Shown: positions 1 through 9,516 of the stretch, one piece after another
Numbering within the stretch: the first letter of the stretch is position 1
Layout of the letters: every line of letters starts with the position of its first letter
NCBI GenBank assembly: GCA_016185345.1
Contig: JACPNS010000003.1
Location: 248,001-312,000 of the forward strand
Direction of reading: 5' to 3'
Length of the DNA: 64,000 nt
Origin: Solirubrobacterales bacterium
Lineage (GTDB): Bacteria; Actinomycetota; Thermoleophilia; Solirubrobacterales; JACPNS01
Notes under the pieces: model-generated
Told to the model about the DNA's origin: nothing
What the model saw: only the letters and a program-made list of their open reading frames with translations
Databases searched by the model: none
Position numbers and translations under genes: made by a program

Positions 1-296
1 ACGTACGCTGCATCTGCGACGCTCAAGTTCTCCCGTAGTTCCCAAGCGCGCTCAAGCAAAGGCTCGACCGGGAGCTCGCGGATGTCGAGCCGACGTAGCG
101 TGGCAATGGCGTCCAATGCAGATGTTTCACTGAGGGTGTCCCGGCGCGTGTGCTTGCGCCATGCGGATACGGCCTCAAGCTTCATATGGGCGGGTGCCAC
201 GAGCTCGGCGTCGCGCATTGCTCGCAGTGCGGCCTCGGCGCGAGTCCCAACACCGGAGAATGCGTCCACGACGACCGACGCATCGATCACCGTCAC
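1..296 (-). CDS. VapC-like PIN-domain toxin (partial, 3' end beyond window)
   Basis: Probable PIN-domain ribonuclease, cut by the window edge so that only about the first 98 residues are present. Read from a GTG at 296, the frame shows three acidic active-site positions of PIN nucleases: Asp5 (VTVIDASVVVD), Glu41 (KLEAVSAW) and Asp95 (SVADAAY). In the family these hold Mg2+ for RNA cleavage, often of tRNA or rRNA. The GTG overlaps the antitoxin stop codon by four bases (GTGA), so the pair is probably translationally coupled. The overlap and the position of Asp5 fix the start. The family call is strong; the RNA target is unknown. Confidence 0.85.
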   Translation of the reverse strand, partial: MTVIDASVVVDAFSGVGTRAEAALRAMRDAELVAPAHMKLEAVSAWRKHTRRDTLSETSALDAIATLRRLDIRELPVEPLLERAWELRENLSVADAAY

Positions 297-526
297 TCCC
301 ACGTCTCGTCGATTCCAGCGAGAGTGATGTCGAGTGGCAGATCCGGCTTGGAGCTGTCGTGTCGCGTTTCGATCTCGTTCAAGAGTTCTTCGACGGTCGG
401 GCGCTCGGCCTCGGCCGTGAGGTACTCGCGCATGTACTCCTGGAGCGATTGACCACGTTTGGCGGCTCGCACCTTCCATGCGCGGACGGTGGCGTCGGGG
501 AGATTGCGGACTTGAATGGTGGCCAT
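293..526 (-). CDS. VapB/FitA-like ribbon-helix-helix antitoxin
   Basis: A 77-residue antitoxin. The N-terminus (MATIQVRNLPDATVRAWKVR) is the beta strand plus first helix of a ribbon-helix-helix DNA-binding domain of the FitA/VapB kind, followed by a second helix (SLQEYMREYL). The C-terminal 35 residues are acidic and would wrap the PIN toxin. It precedes the toxin gene with a four-base overlap, the usual antitoxin-first order. Such proteins repress their own promoter, and a duplicated inverted repeat lies just upstream at 548-584. No clear Shine-Dalgarno precedes the ATG, so a short or leaderless transcript is possible. Confidence 0.85.
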   Translation of the reverse strand: MATIQVRNLPDATVRAWKVRAAKRGQSLQEYMREYLTAEAERPTVEELLNEIETRHDSSKPDLPLDITLAGIDETWE

Positions 527-547
527 GCAAAAACCATACCGGAAATC

Positions 548-584
548 AGCGCTAATTTAGCGCTACAAGCGCAATAAAAGCGCT
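548..584 (-). promoter_or_regulatory. double inverted-repeat operator of the toxin-antitoxin pair
   Basis: Two 17-bp inverted repeats share the pattern AGCGC-N7-GCGCT. The first, at 548-564, is AGCGCTAATTTAGCGCT with 8-base arms. The second, at 568-584, is AGCGCAATAAAAGCGCT. They begin exactly 20 bp apart, about two helical turns, and lie 22-58 bp upstream of the antitoxin ATG. This suits cooperative binding by two RHH dimers and autoregulation; binding itself is inferred. Confidence 0.65.
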
Positions 585-602
585 ACGAGTTCGCACGATC
601 AC

Positions 603-1298
603 TCATGGGTACCGCTGATCGATGCGCGGGAAAGTCACCTGATGACGAGTCTTCCGCCTGTGCGGCTTGGGCTCTGGTCGAGCGGCGATAAGTTCGCGCC
701 AGGCTGCGGCGCTTTCGAAAGCGGGCTGATCGCCGCGCAGCATTGCCAGCGAATCGTCGGACAGTGCGTGGGTGCGCCCGGCAATCACCGCGCGCTCGCG
801 CTGAATCAGGTGCAGCCACATCTCTGCCGCCAGCTCGGCGTCGCCGAGCGCATCATCTGACGCACCAGGCACGTAGCCAAGATTCGTCTCGGCAAGGCGA
901 TACGGATTGAGCACGCCGTAGTCGCCGCGCATCGGAAATCCAGAGACGCCCTCGGCATCCACAAGGTCCGCGACGCAGGGGTAAAGCGCGCTGTAAATAT
1001 CGATCGTGCGCGGAATCAGCGGCGACACATCAACCAGCGAACCAAGCGAGAGCCAGTCAAAGCGCAGCGCAGTGAAGGCGAGCAGTGGGGCATCGATCTT
1101 GAGCAGGCGCTCAGTTGCGCCGAGTAGTTCCTCTGATGCAAGTGTGTAGCGATCCGTGATTGACCCCGATTGGAGGATCGCCACGCCGATCTGCGTGACC
1201 GGCAGAAGCTCCGGCTGTGGATCGCGGTGCTTCTTGCCCCAGAGCACGCCCACGCTGATCGCCGCCACGCGGCTCGGCACACGAACACCAGTTCCCAT
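603..1298 (-). CDS. hypothetical protein, possibly a degenerate DnaQ-like exonuclease fold
   Basis: A 231-residue cytoplasmic protein with no confident family. Two segments resemble parts of DEDDh exonucleases. LLAFTALRFDWLSL (Asp81) looks like the AHNANFD motif, and DDALGDAELAAEMW (Asp153) looks like the HNALxDA motif with the histidine replaced by Asp. The first catalytic pair, Asp-x-Glu near the N-terminus, is missing (AISVGVLWG is found). If related, it has probably lost nuclease activity. It is divergent from prfB with 50 bases between the start codons. A genuine exonuclease of this fold is encoded at 9517. The gene call is fair; the fold assignment is tentative. Confidence 0.6.
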   Translation of the reverse strand: MGTGVRVPSRVAAISVGVLWGKKHRDPQPELLPVTQIGVAILQSGSITDRYTLASEELLGATERLLKIDAPLLAFTALRFDWLSLGSLVDVSPLIPRTIDIYSALYPCVADLVDAEGVSGFPMRGDYGVLNPYRLAETNLGYVPGASDDALGDAELAAEMWLHLIQRERAVIAGRTHALSDDSLAMLRGDQPAFESAAAWRELIAARPEPKPHRRKTRHQVTFPRIDQRYP

Positions 1299-1348
1299 GC
1301 GCGAAGACTACGAGGCCGGCAGGACGTCGCCGATAGCCTTCAATTGGC

Positions 1349-2485
1349 ATGGCCCTCGACGAACACGAACTCGGACAACGCATCGCAGCGATCAAGAAGC
1401 AGCTCAGCCTGCTCTCCGACGCGCTCGATCGCCCGACAGTTGCCGCTCGCGTTGAAGAGCTCGAAGGCCTGATGGGCGGCGAGGGCTTCTGGGACGACCA
1501 GGAGAATGCCGCCAAGGTCAACGCCGAATACGCCCGGGGCAATCGCAAGCTCGAAGAGTTCGACGCCGTCTCATCCGAAGTCGAAGACCTCAGCTCATTG
1601 GCGGAGATGGCGCTCGAAGACGAATCAATGGGCGATGAGCTTGAAGAGCAGCTCTCCGACCTCGAGAAGCGCATGTCGATCCTCGAAGAGGCCCGCCTCT
1701 TCACCGGCGAGTATGACTCCGGCGACGCCGTGGTCACGATCCAGGACGGCGCTGGCGGCACCGACGCCCAGGATTGGGCCGAGATGGTGCTGCGCATGCA
1801 GACCCGCTGGGCAGAGAACCGCGGCTTCAAGGTCGAGCTGAAGGAAGTCGCCGCCGGCCAGGAAGCCGGCATCACCCGCGCGACATTCCTCGTCCACGGC
1901 GAGAACGCCTACGGCCTCTTCGGCGCCGAGCGCGGTGTTCATCGGCTTGTGCGCCAGAGTCCCTTTGACAGCGCCCATCGCAGGCAGACATCGTTCGCCG
2001 GCGTGGAGGTAGCGCCGCTCGTCGACGACAACGTCGAGGTCGAGATCGACGAGTCGGACTTGCAGATCGACACCTACCGAGCCTCGGGCGCAGGCGGCCA
2101 GCATGTCAACAAGACCGACAGCGCCGTTCGCATCACGCACCTGCCGACCGGCATCGTCGTCCAGTGTCAGGACGAGCGCTCGCAGGGAGCAAACAAGAAC
2201 ACCGCGATGAAGATGCTGCGCGCCCGGATCGTCGCGCTCGAAGAAGAGAAGCGCGCGGCAGAGATGGCGGCAGAGAAGGGCGACGCGATCGACGTCAACT
2301 TCGGCTCCCAGATCCGCAGCTACGTGATGCACCCGTACTCGATGGTCAAAGACCACCGCACCAACTTTGAAGTCGGAGACGTTCAGCGCGTGCTCGACGG
2401 CGACCTCGATGGATTCGTCCACGCCGAGCTATCGCGCCGCGCGGCCGGTCGCCCGAGCGAGCGCGCAGGGAGCGTCAATGAATAG
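1349..2485 (+). CDS. prfB: peptide chain release factor 2
   Basis: RF2, which recognises UGA and UAA and triggers peptidyl-tRNA hydrolysis. The 378 residues contain the tripeptide anticodon SPF (204-206) and the catalytic GGQ loop (249-251, ASGAGGQHVNKTDSA). The N-terminal coiled-coil region is acidic, as usual. The in-frame UGA frameshift site that autoregulates RF2 in many bacteria is absent: the frame is continuous from the ATG, as is common in actinobacteria. No strong Shine-Dalgarno precedes the start. The stop lies 8 bases inside nadC, so the two are co-translated. Confidence 0.96.
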   Translation: MALDEHELGQRIAAIKKQLSLLSDALDRPTVAARVEELEGLMGGEGFWDDQENAAKVNAEYARGNRKLEEFDAVSSEVEDLSSLAEMALEDESMGDELEEQLSDLEKRMSILEEARLFTGEYDSGDAVVTIQDGAGGTDAQDWAEMVLRMQTRWAENRGFKVELKEVAAGQEAGITRATFLVHGENAYGLFGAERGVHRLVRQSPFDSAHRRQTSFAGVEVAPLVDDNVEVEIDESDLQIDTYRASGAGGQHVNKTDSAVRITHLPTGIVVQCQDERSQGANKNTAMKMLRARIVALEEEKRAAEMAAEKGDAIDVNFGSQIRSYVMHPYSMVKDHRTNFEVGDVQRVLDGDLDGFVHAELSRRAAGRPSERAGSVNE

Positions 2486-3302
2486 CGAGGACTACGCCGA
2501 GCTCGTCGCACTGGCGATCGCCGAAGATGTCGGAAGCGGCGACGTCACCACGGCCCTGACCGTCGAGCTGATCTCACCGACCCACGCCACGATCCGCCAG
2601 AAGCAGCCAGGCGTGATTTTCGGCCACGACGTAGCCGAGTACGTCTTCCGCAAGATCGACCCCACGACTGAGTACGCCCGTGTCCAGGTAGAAGGTGTCT
2701 GGAGTGACGGGGGCGAAATCGCGTCGATCTCGGGCCAGGCTGCGGGCCTGCTCACCGGCGAGCGCACAGCGCTGAACTTCCTGATGCACCTCTCTGGCGT
2801 CGCTACCGCCGCCGCGCAAGCAGTCAAAGCGGTCGAGGGGACCGGAACGCAGATTCTCGACACTCGAAAGACCACGCCGGGTATGCGCGCTCTCGAAAAG
2901 GCGGCAGTGGCTGCAGGCGGCGCAACCAACCACCGCGCCGGCCTCTACGACGCAATTCTGATCAAGGAGAACCACATCGCCGCGGCCGGCGGGATCACGC
3001 AGGCGATCGAGCGTTGCCGTGCCGGATCAGACCTGCCGCTCGAGATCGAGGTCCGCAACGAGCGCGAGATCGACGAAGCAATCAAGGCCGGCGCCAACCA
3101 CCTGCTGCTCGACAACATGGACAATCTTGAGCTGAAGGCAGCCGTTTCGCAGGTCGCCGGACTGGCAAGACTCGAGGCCTCGGGCGGCTACCGGCTCGAC
3201 AACATCAGGGCAGCGGCAGAGACCGGCGTTGACTTCATTTCGATGGGCTCGCTCACGCATGGCGCGCCCGCGCTTGACCTGTCGATGATCATCGACGACT
3301 GA
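2478..3302 (+). CDS. nadC: nicotinate-nucleotide pyrophosphorylase (quinolinate phosphoribosyltransferase)
   Basis: Converts quinolinate and PRPP to nicotinate mononucleotide in de novo NAD synthesis. At 274 residues it has normal length for NadC. Recognisable motifs are LNFLMHLSGVAT, ILDTRKTTPGMRALEK, the substrate-binding NHRAGLYDAILIKENH and the C-terminal DFISMGSLTHGAPALD. The ATG at 2478 is preceded by AGGGAG six bases upstream and overlaps the end of prfB. nadA follows after 86 bases. L-aspartate oxidase (nadB) is not in the window, so the first step is encoded elsewhere or replaced by aspartate dehydrogenase. Confidence 0.95.
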   Translation: MNSEDYAELVALAIAEDVGSGDVTTALTVELISPTHATIRQKQPGVIFGHDVAEYVFRKIDPTTEYARVQVEGVWSDGGEIASISGQAAGLLTGERTALNFLMHLSGVATAAAQAVKAVEGTGTQILDTRKTTPGMRALEKAAVAAGGATNHRAGLYDAILIKENHIAAAGGITQAIERCRAGSDLPLEIEVRNEREIDEAIKAGANHLLLDNMDNLELKAAVSQVAGLARLEASGGYRLDNIRAAAETGVDFISMGSLTHGAPALDLSMIIDD

Positions 3303-3388
3303 TCGCCCTCGCTCGCTATACAATCTGAAGCCCATTACATTCCGGCTTGCGAGAACAGATCGCAGCGGAACATAAGGATCGGACAGGC

Positions 3389-4429
3389 ATGACACCCCCA
3401 CCGACAGTCACGCAGCCCCAAACGGCCGAAGCCTTCATGCTTCCGCTCGTACCCCCACCTCTGCCCGAGCCGCCCAGCGCCGAGCAGATCGCCCGGCTGA
3501 CCGAAGAGGTCCGCGAACTTGCCAAGCAGAAGAACGCCGTCATCCTCGCCCACAACTACCAAGTGCCCGAGGTCCAGGACGTCGCCGACTACACCGGCGA
3601 CTCGCTCGGTCTCTCGATCGAAGCGTCCAAGACCGATGCCGAGCGCATCGTCTTCTGTGGCGTCCACTTCATGGCCGAGACGGCCAAGGTGCTCAGCCCC
3701 GAGAAGACAGTGCTGATCCCCGACACCCGCGCCGGCTGCTCACTCGCCGACGGCATCTCCGCGCAGCAGCTACGCGACTGGAAGGCCGAGAATCCCGGCG
3801 CGAAGGTCGTGATGTACGTAAACACAACCGCCGAGGTAAAGGCCGAGACCGACTACTGCGTGACCAGCTCAAACGCGGTGAACGTCGTCAACGCGATCCC
3901 AGAGGGCGAAGAGATTCTGTTCGGCCCGGACATGTTCCTGGGCAGCTACGTCGAGAAGATGACCAAGCGACCGATGAAGGTCTGGATGGGGGAGTGCCAC
4001 GTGCACGCCGGTATCCGCCCGGCCGACCTGCAGAAAATGCTCGACGACAGCCCCGACGCCGACCTGATGATCCACCCCGAGTGCGGCTGCTCCACGAGCG
4101 CGATGGAATACCTCGCCTGCGGCGACATCGACCCCGAGCGCACGTTCATCCTCTCGACGGGCGGAATGATCGAACACGTCAAGAAGAGCAAGGCCAAGAA
4201 GTTCATCGTTGCGACCGAGGAAGGCATCTTCCATCCGCTGCGTCTGGCCGCGCCTGACCGCGAGTTCGTGCCTGCAAGTCAGGGCGCCGTATGCGGCTTC
4301 ATGAAGACGATCACGCTTGAACGCCTGCGCGACGCACTGCGCGACGAGAAGTACGTCGTCGAGGTCGATTCCGCGATTGCCGAGAAGGCGCGCATTCCGA
4401 TCGAGCGGATGATCTCGATCACCGCCTGA
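3389..4429 (+). CDS. nadA: quinolinate synthase A (4Fe-4S)
   Basis: Condenses iminoaspartate with dihydroxyacetone phosphate to quinolinate, supplying NadC. The 346 residues contain the three-repeat NadA fold with AVILAHNYQVPEVQDVADY, GDSLGLSIEASK, DTRAGCSLADGI, GPDMFLGSYV and HPECGCS. Conserved cysteines in GCSLAD, GECHVHAG and AVCGFMK fit the three ligands of the [4Fe-4S] cluster. The chosen ATG has AAGGA ten bases upstream; a TTG at 3347 would add 14 residues. A TATACAAT at 3317-3324 may be a -10 element for a separate promoter, but no good -35 goes with it. Confidence 0.95.
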   Translation: MTPPPTVTQPQTAEAFMLPLVPPPLPEPPSAEQIARLTEEVRELAKQKNAVILAHNYQVPEVQDVADYTGDSLGLSIEASKTDAERIVFCGVHFMAETAKVLSPEKTVLIPDTRAGCSLADGISAQQLRDWKAENPGAKVVMYVNTTAEVKAETDYCVTSSNAVNVVNAIPEGEEILFGPDMFLGSYVEKMTKRPMKVWMGECHVHAGIRPADLQKMLDDSPDADLMIHPECGCSTSAMEYLACGDIDPERTFILSTGGMIEHVKKSKAKKFIVATEEGIFHPLRLAAPDREFVPASQGAVCGFMKTITLERLRDALRDEKYVVEVDSAIAEKARIPIERMISITA

Positions 4430-4435
4430 CCGGCG

Positions 4436-5875
4436 CTAAGCGGCGGGCCTGAGGCTGTCGCGCAGGCGAGGAAAGTGTTCACGCACGTTCCCAGCGCCCT
4501 GCCGCTTGGCGGCGTACATCGCCTCGTCCGCTGCGGTGATCAGCGCCTCGGGATCGATCTTTTCGAGATCCTCGACCAGCGCGATTCCGATGCTCGCGGT
4601 CACGTGCTTCACTCCCGCGCTTCGAAGTTCGGGCGAAGCATCCAGCAGCCGCTCAATCAGCGAGCGAGCGAGCATCCTTGCTCCCTCGTGCGTCGTCTCT
4701 GTGAGCAGGATCGCGAATTCGTCGCCGCCGATGCGTGCGCCGACGTCCGTGTCACGCAGACGCTCTCGAAGAGTGTCGGCCACGGCCTTGATCATGTAGT
4801 CGCCCGCGATGTGGCCGAGGCCGTCGTTGACTTCCTTCAGCTTGTCGAGGTCGAGCATCAGGAGTGCGCCACGCGGGCCATAGCGCTCGCACTCGGCGAT
4901 GTGCCGAGCGAGCACTTCGTCGAACTTGCGGCGATTCGGCAGACCAGTCAGCGGGTCGTGGTCGGCGATGAACTGAAGGCCGTCTTCGTAGCGCTTGCGT
5001 TCAGTGATGTCCACGATCGTCCCGATCAGTCGGGTGGTCCTGCCGTCGCGACTCTTCTCGGCAAATCCCTTGGTCGCGATGTAAATGGGCTCGCCGTTGG
5101 CGTCGGGACGGGCGCGCTGGAAGTTGAAATTGAAATCTCCACCATTGATGATCGCGTCTGCAAGGCATGCCTGCCCGCGTGCGTGCTCGCTCGGGTCGAG
5201 GCTGGAAAGCCAAAGCTCTGCGTCTGGCATTCCCTCGGGCTGCGCGATACCCAGCAGCTCATAGGTTGCGTCGGACCAGAACATCTCGCCGCTTGAGATC
5301 TCAAGGTGCCAGCTGCCGATGCGGGCGATGTCCTGCGCGCTGCGGAGCTGGCTTCGTTCGATTTCAAGCGCCTTCTGCAGCTCGAAACGCTCGGTGACGT
5401 CCCTGGCTTCAGCGAAAACGAGTTCGTCCTCCTGCGAGGCGATCACAACCCATTCGAGCCAGCGCCAACTTCCATCCATGTGCTTGAAACGAAGCGTGAA
5501 GGGTTCGGTATCGACGCCACCGGCGGCCACCTTGGCAAACGCGGCGGGGGTGTCTGCGAGGTCGTCGGGGTGAATCCTCGAGCCGAACGGCTCGGTGCGC
5601 AGGATCTCAAGGCTGAGCCCGAGGTGATCTGTCCAGGCGCGGTTGCAAGAGACGATGTTGCCGGCGAAATCGATCGTCAGCGCAAGATCGTCCGAGAGTT
5701 CGAAGAACTTTGCGTCGATCTCAACCTGCCGGTTGTCGCGCTCAAAGGACTGACGTCGACGGCTGTCGCGCAGCTCGAAATAGAGGCACAGAACGAATGT
5801 GATCAGGCCGAGCGCGAGCACATCCAGAGCTATGGATGAAACGATGGTGTTGCTTTGAAAATCTTGCACTGACAT
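4436..5875 (-). CDS. membrane-anchored PAS-PAS-GGDEF diguanylate cyclase
   Basis: Makes cyclic di-GMP from two GTP. The 479 residues comprise one N-terminal membrane helix (about 12-32), a PAS domain (55-165), a second PAS/PAC domain (175-295) and a GGDEF domain (300-470). The active-site GGDEF is intact at 383-387. An inhibitory-site RxxD (Arg374 to Asp377) stands five residues before it, so product feedback is expected. There is no EAL or HD-GYP partner in the window. It converges with nadA, with stops six bases apart. The sensed signal is unknown, since no cofactor-binding residues could be recognised in the PAS domains. Confidence 0.92.
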   Translation of the reverse strand: MSVQDFQSNTIVSSIALDVLALGLITFVLCLYFELRDSRRRQSFERDNRQVEIDAKFFELSDDLALTIDFAGNIVSCNRAWTDHLGLSLEILRTEPFGSRIHPDDLADTPAAFAKVAAGGVDTEPFTLRFKHMDGSWRWLEWVVIASQEDELVFAEARDVTERFELQKALEIERSQLRSAQDIARIGSWHLEISSGEMFWSDATYELLGIAQPEGMPDAELWLSSLDPSEHARGQACLADAIINGGDFNFNFQRARPDANGEPIYIATKGFAEKSRDGRTTRLIGTIVDITERKRYEDGLQFIADHDPLTGLPNRRKFDEVLARHIAECERYGPRGALLMLDLDKLKEVNDGLGHIAGDYMIKAVADTLRERLRDTDVGARIGGDEFAILLTETTHEGARMLARSLIERLLDASPELRSAGVKHVTASIGIALVEDLEKIDPEALITAADEAMYAAKRQGAGNVREHFPRLRDSLRPAA

Positions 5876-5993
5876 TCTCTACTCCGTTTTGCGGATCCGA
5901 GATGTCGCGCCCTTGATTTACATGAATCGACTACGAGGGCCGTCCACTCAAGGCCAATAGAGACAAATGTCCGTTACTGGTCAGTCAACGCTC

Positions 5994-6024
5994 AACCTTC
6001 ACACACTTATGGTAAGGTTCACAC
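5994..6024 (+). promoter_or_regulatory. repeat upstream of the merR-ahcY pair, candidate operator
   Basis: The heptamer TTCACAC occurs at 5998-6004 and 6018-6024, exactly 20 bp apart. Overlapping it, AACCTT (5994-5999) and AAGGTT (6014-6019) form an inverted repeat. The block ends one base before the MerR start codon and contains the only Shine-Dalgarno-like AAGG. It may be an autoregulatory site or part of the translation start region. Confidence 0.4.
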
Positions 6025-6025
6025 G

Positions 6026-6433
6026 ATGGCTCCCCCAGCCACCAAAGCCCCGAACGCGGAGGTTCCGACCGACGCTCTGACGATCAACGAGGCCGCTGAG
6101 ACCAGTGGCTGGTCGCCGCGCATGCTGCGATACATCGAAAGCGTCGGACTCGTCGAGCCCCCTCGATCACCAAAGGGCTATCGCCTGTACGGACCGGGCG
6201 AACTGCAGCGCCTTCGCACATTGAAGGAGTTGCTCAAGGGGAACAAGCTCGAAATCGCAGACGTCGGATTCATCCAGCGCATGCGCGACGAGCCCGAGAT
6301 CGATCGCGCTGTCAACGAATGGCTCGATCAGACCGCCGAGAAGCCGAAGGAAATCCCTGCGGACGACTGGCTGTCATTCGAACAGCAAAAGCATCAGCAG
6401 CTTCTGAACGCCACCCAAACAAGCAACTCCTGA
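6026..6433 (+). CDS. MerR-family transcriptional regulator
   Basis: A 135-residue regulator. After a 16-residue leader, [20 protein letters not shown] is the winged helix-turn-helix start and [20 protein letters not shown] the second wing and helix typical of MerR proteins. The C-terminal part is short, acidic and helical with no cysteine pair, so metal sensing is unlikely; the effector is unknown. It ends 17 bases before ahcY on the same strand, which suggests it controls S-adenosylhomocysteine hydrolase and itself. A repeat block lies directly upstream of its start. Confidence 0.85.
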   Translation: MAPPATKAPNAEVPTDALTINEAAETSGWSPRMLRYIESVGLVEPPRSPKGYRLYGPGELQRLRTLKELLKGNKLEIADVGFIQRMRDEPEIDRAVNEWLDQTAEKPKEIPADDWLSFEQQKHQQLLNATQTSNS

Positions 6434-6450
6434 AGGAGAACCACCCAAGC

Positions 6451-7899
<1,449 letters not shown>

Positions 7900-7923
7900 C
7901 GATCAGCTCCAGCAGACGTCTCC

Positions 7924-7957
7924 AAAGGGGGTCCGGCCGGCGCCGGCCCCCTTTTTG
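7924..7957 (+). terminator. intrinsic terminator of merR-ahcY
   Basis: AAAGGGGG and CCCCCTTT pair around inner arms CCGGC and GCCGG, giving a long GC-rich stem followed by a run of five T. It starts 25 bases after the ahcY stop. Confidence 0.9.
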
Positions 7958-8006
7958 TCTGGCCCGAACTTCAGGTGCCATAAAGTGCTGTCGATCAATC
8001 TGGGCC

Positions 8007-9470
8007 ATGCGAATCAGGTCATCTCTCACACTCGCGCTTCTGGCGCTCACTTTCGCCTTCGCGAGTACGGCGAGCGCCGACCCCTCGATCGATGTGATCG
8101 GCGGGACCAATGTGACCAACAGCCAGTACACGACGGCGTATCCGTTCATGGTCGGACTGATGGCGGCGCAGGATCCAAGCGCCCAGTTCTGCGGCGGCAC
8201 GCTGATCGCCCCGCAGTGGGTTATGACCGCCGCGCACTGCTACGCGCCCGAGGAAGGTGCTGATCCGGCCTTCATTCGCATTGGCAGCGAGGATCGACTG
8301 GGAGTTGGCCAGTACGTGCCGGTGGTTGGGCACGTCATCCATCCCAACTGGGACCCGAATTACCTGAGCAACGACATCATGCTCCTGAAACTTGCTTATG
8401 CGCCGACGCCGGCGACCCCGGCCGTGCGCGCGACCGCGACCGACGACCCACTCGCCGGAAACCTGGCAACCCTGATTGGCTGGGGCCTCACGACGCCGGG
8501 CGATGACGCCTTCTCGTCGCGCATCCTCAAACTCGCGACGCTCGACGTGATTGATCAGACCGAGTGCGAACAGGACTGGGCGGCGCTCGAGGGCGTTGAT
8601 TTCGTCACCGACAAACAGCTCTGCGCGATCCACTACAACACCGGCGCCGGCGCTCGCCAGGCCTGCAACGGGGACAGCGGTGGTCCGCTTCTCTTTGCGG
8701 ACAAGGTGGTCGGAATCGTCAGCTTTGGTTATTCGGGCTGTTTCGATGACGCTCCGAACGTCTTCACGCGTGTTTCGGCCTACAACGCCTGGATCGACGG
8801 CGCGCGCCAGAAATTGTTGACGCCTTCGGCAGATTCAGAAGATTTCGGAGCGCTGGACACCACATCTGGCACCGCTGATCGGACGATCACCTTCCGCAGC
8901 GACGGCGACAGCTCGGTCAGCATCCTTGGGGTCAGTTCTAGCGGCGACTTCCCCGTCAAGTCGAACTCGTGTGCTGGACCGCTCCCGGCGCAGGCGTCCT
9001 GCTCTGTGGTGGTGACCTTCGACCCGACCGTTGCCGGCCCGCGCTCTGGAGAACTTGCGATCAGCACTGACTCTCTTGGCGTTCCAACAGCGCGCGTCAA
9101 GCTGCAGGGAATCGGCACAAGCATTGCCACAACCACGCCAATCGTGCTGAAGCTCTCGATCCCTCGCAAGTCGAAAATGAAGGACGGCAAGCTCAGGACC
9201 AGGTTCAGCATCAACTTCTTGCCGCCGCCGGCAACCGGCTCGCCAGCCGCTTGCATCGGGGCGGTCATGCTCTCGCTGAAGATCCCGAAAGTGAGAGGCC
9301 TCGTCAAGAGGAGCGGCACGATGGGCTGGACGAGCAGGGGATGCTCGGTGACACTGATCACGCGATTGCCCGCAAAGGCAAAGGGCATGAAGGCCAAGGC
9401 GACCGTGACGTTCGGCGGCAACGCCGCCGCCGCCGCATCGACGCTCGTCAAGAAGCTCAGGATTCGCTGA
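8007..9470 (+). CDS. secreted trypsin-like serine protease (S1) with C-terminal beta domains
   Basis: An exported 487-residue protease. A signal peptide (1-24, ending ASTASA) leads into a chymotrypsin-fold domain. The mature-type N-terminus reads VIGGTNV, and the catalytic triad is His77 (TAAHC), Asp123 (SNDIMLL) and Ser224 (NGDSGGP). Paired cysteines fit disulfides. Residues 275-370 resemble an ASH/HYDIN-type beta sandwich (CSVVVTFDPTVAGPRSGEL). Residues 379-487 are a lysine-rich module with Cys416 and Cys446 that recurs in the secreted protein at 24676. The gene stands alone, flanked by the ahcY terminator and a downstream exonuclease on the same strand. Substrate unknown. Confidence 0.9.
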   Translation: MRIRSSLTLALLALTFAFASTASADPSIDVIGGTNVTNSQYTTAYPFMVGLMAAQDPSAQFCGGTLIAPQWVMTAAHCYAPEEGADPAFIRIGSEDRLGVGQYVPVVGHVIHPNWDPNYLSNDIMLLKLAYAPTPATPAVRATATDDPLAGNLATLIGWGLTTPGDDAFSSRILKLATLDVIDQTECEQDWAALEGVDFVTDKQLCAIHYNTGAGARQACNGDSGGPLLFADKVVGIVSFGYSGCFDDAPNVFTRVSAYNAWIDGARQKLLTPSADSEDFGALDTTSGTADRTITFRSDGDSSVSILGVSSSGDFPVKSNSCAGPLPAQASCSVVVTFDPTVAGPRSGELAISTDSLGVPTARVKLQGIGTSIATTTPIVLKLSIPRKSKMKDGKLRTRFSINFLPPPATGSPAACIGAVMLSLKIPKVRGLVKRSGTMGWTSRGCSVTLITRLPAKAKGMKAKATVTFGGNAAAAASTLVKKLRIR

Positions 9471-9516
9471 CCGAGCGGCTCCGACGGGCCGGCGCGATAG
9501 GTACGGTGATCGCACG

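Noticed and set aside
1349-1450. Programmed +1 frameshift in prfB
   Set aside because: No in-frame UGA or slippery CUU-UGA lies near codon 25; the frame is continuous from the ATG.
3317-3324. Promoter for nadA
   Set aside because: A TATACAAT is present, but no -35 at suitable spacing; kept only as a remark under nadA.
4475-5839. Plus-strand frames opposite the diguanylate cyclase
   Set aside because: They are shadows of the PAS and GGDEF codons, with no motif or start signal of their own.
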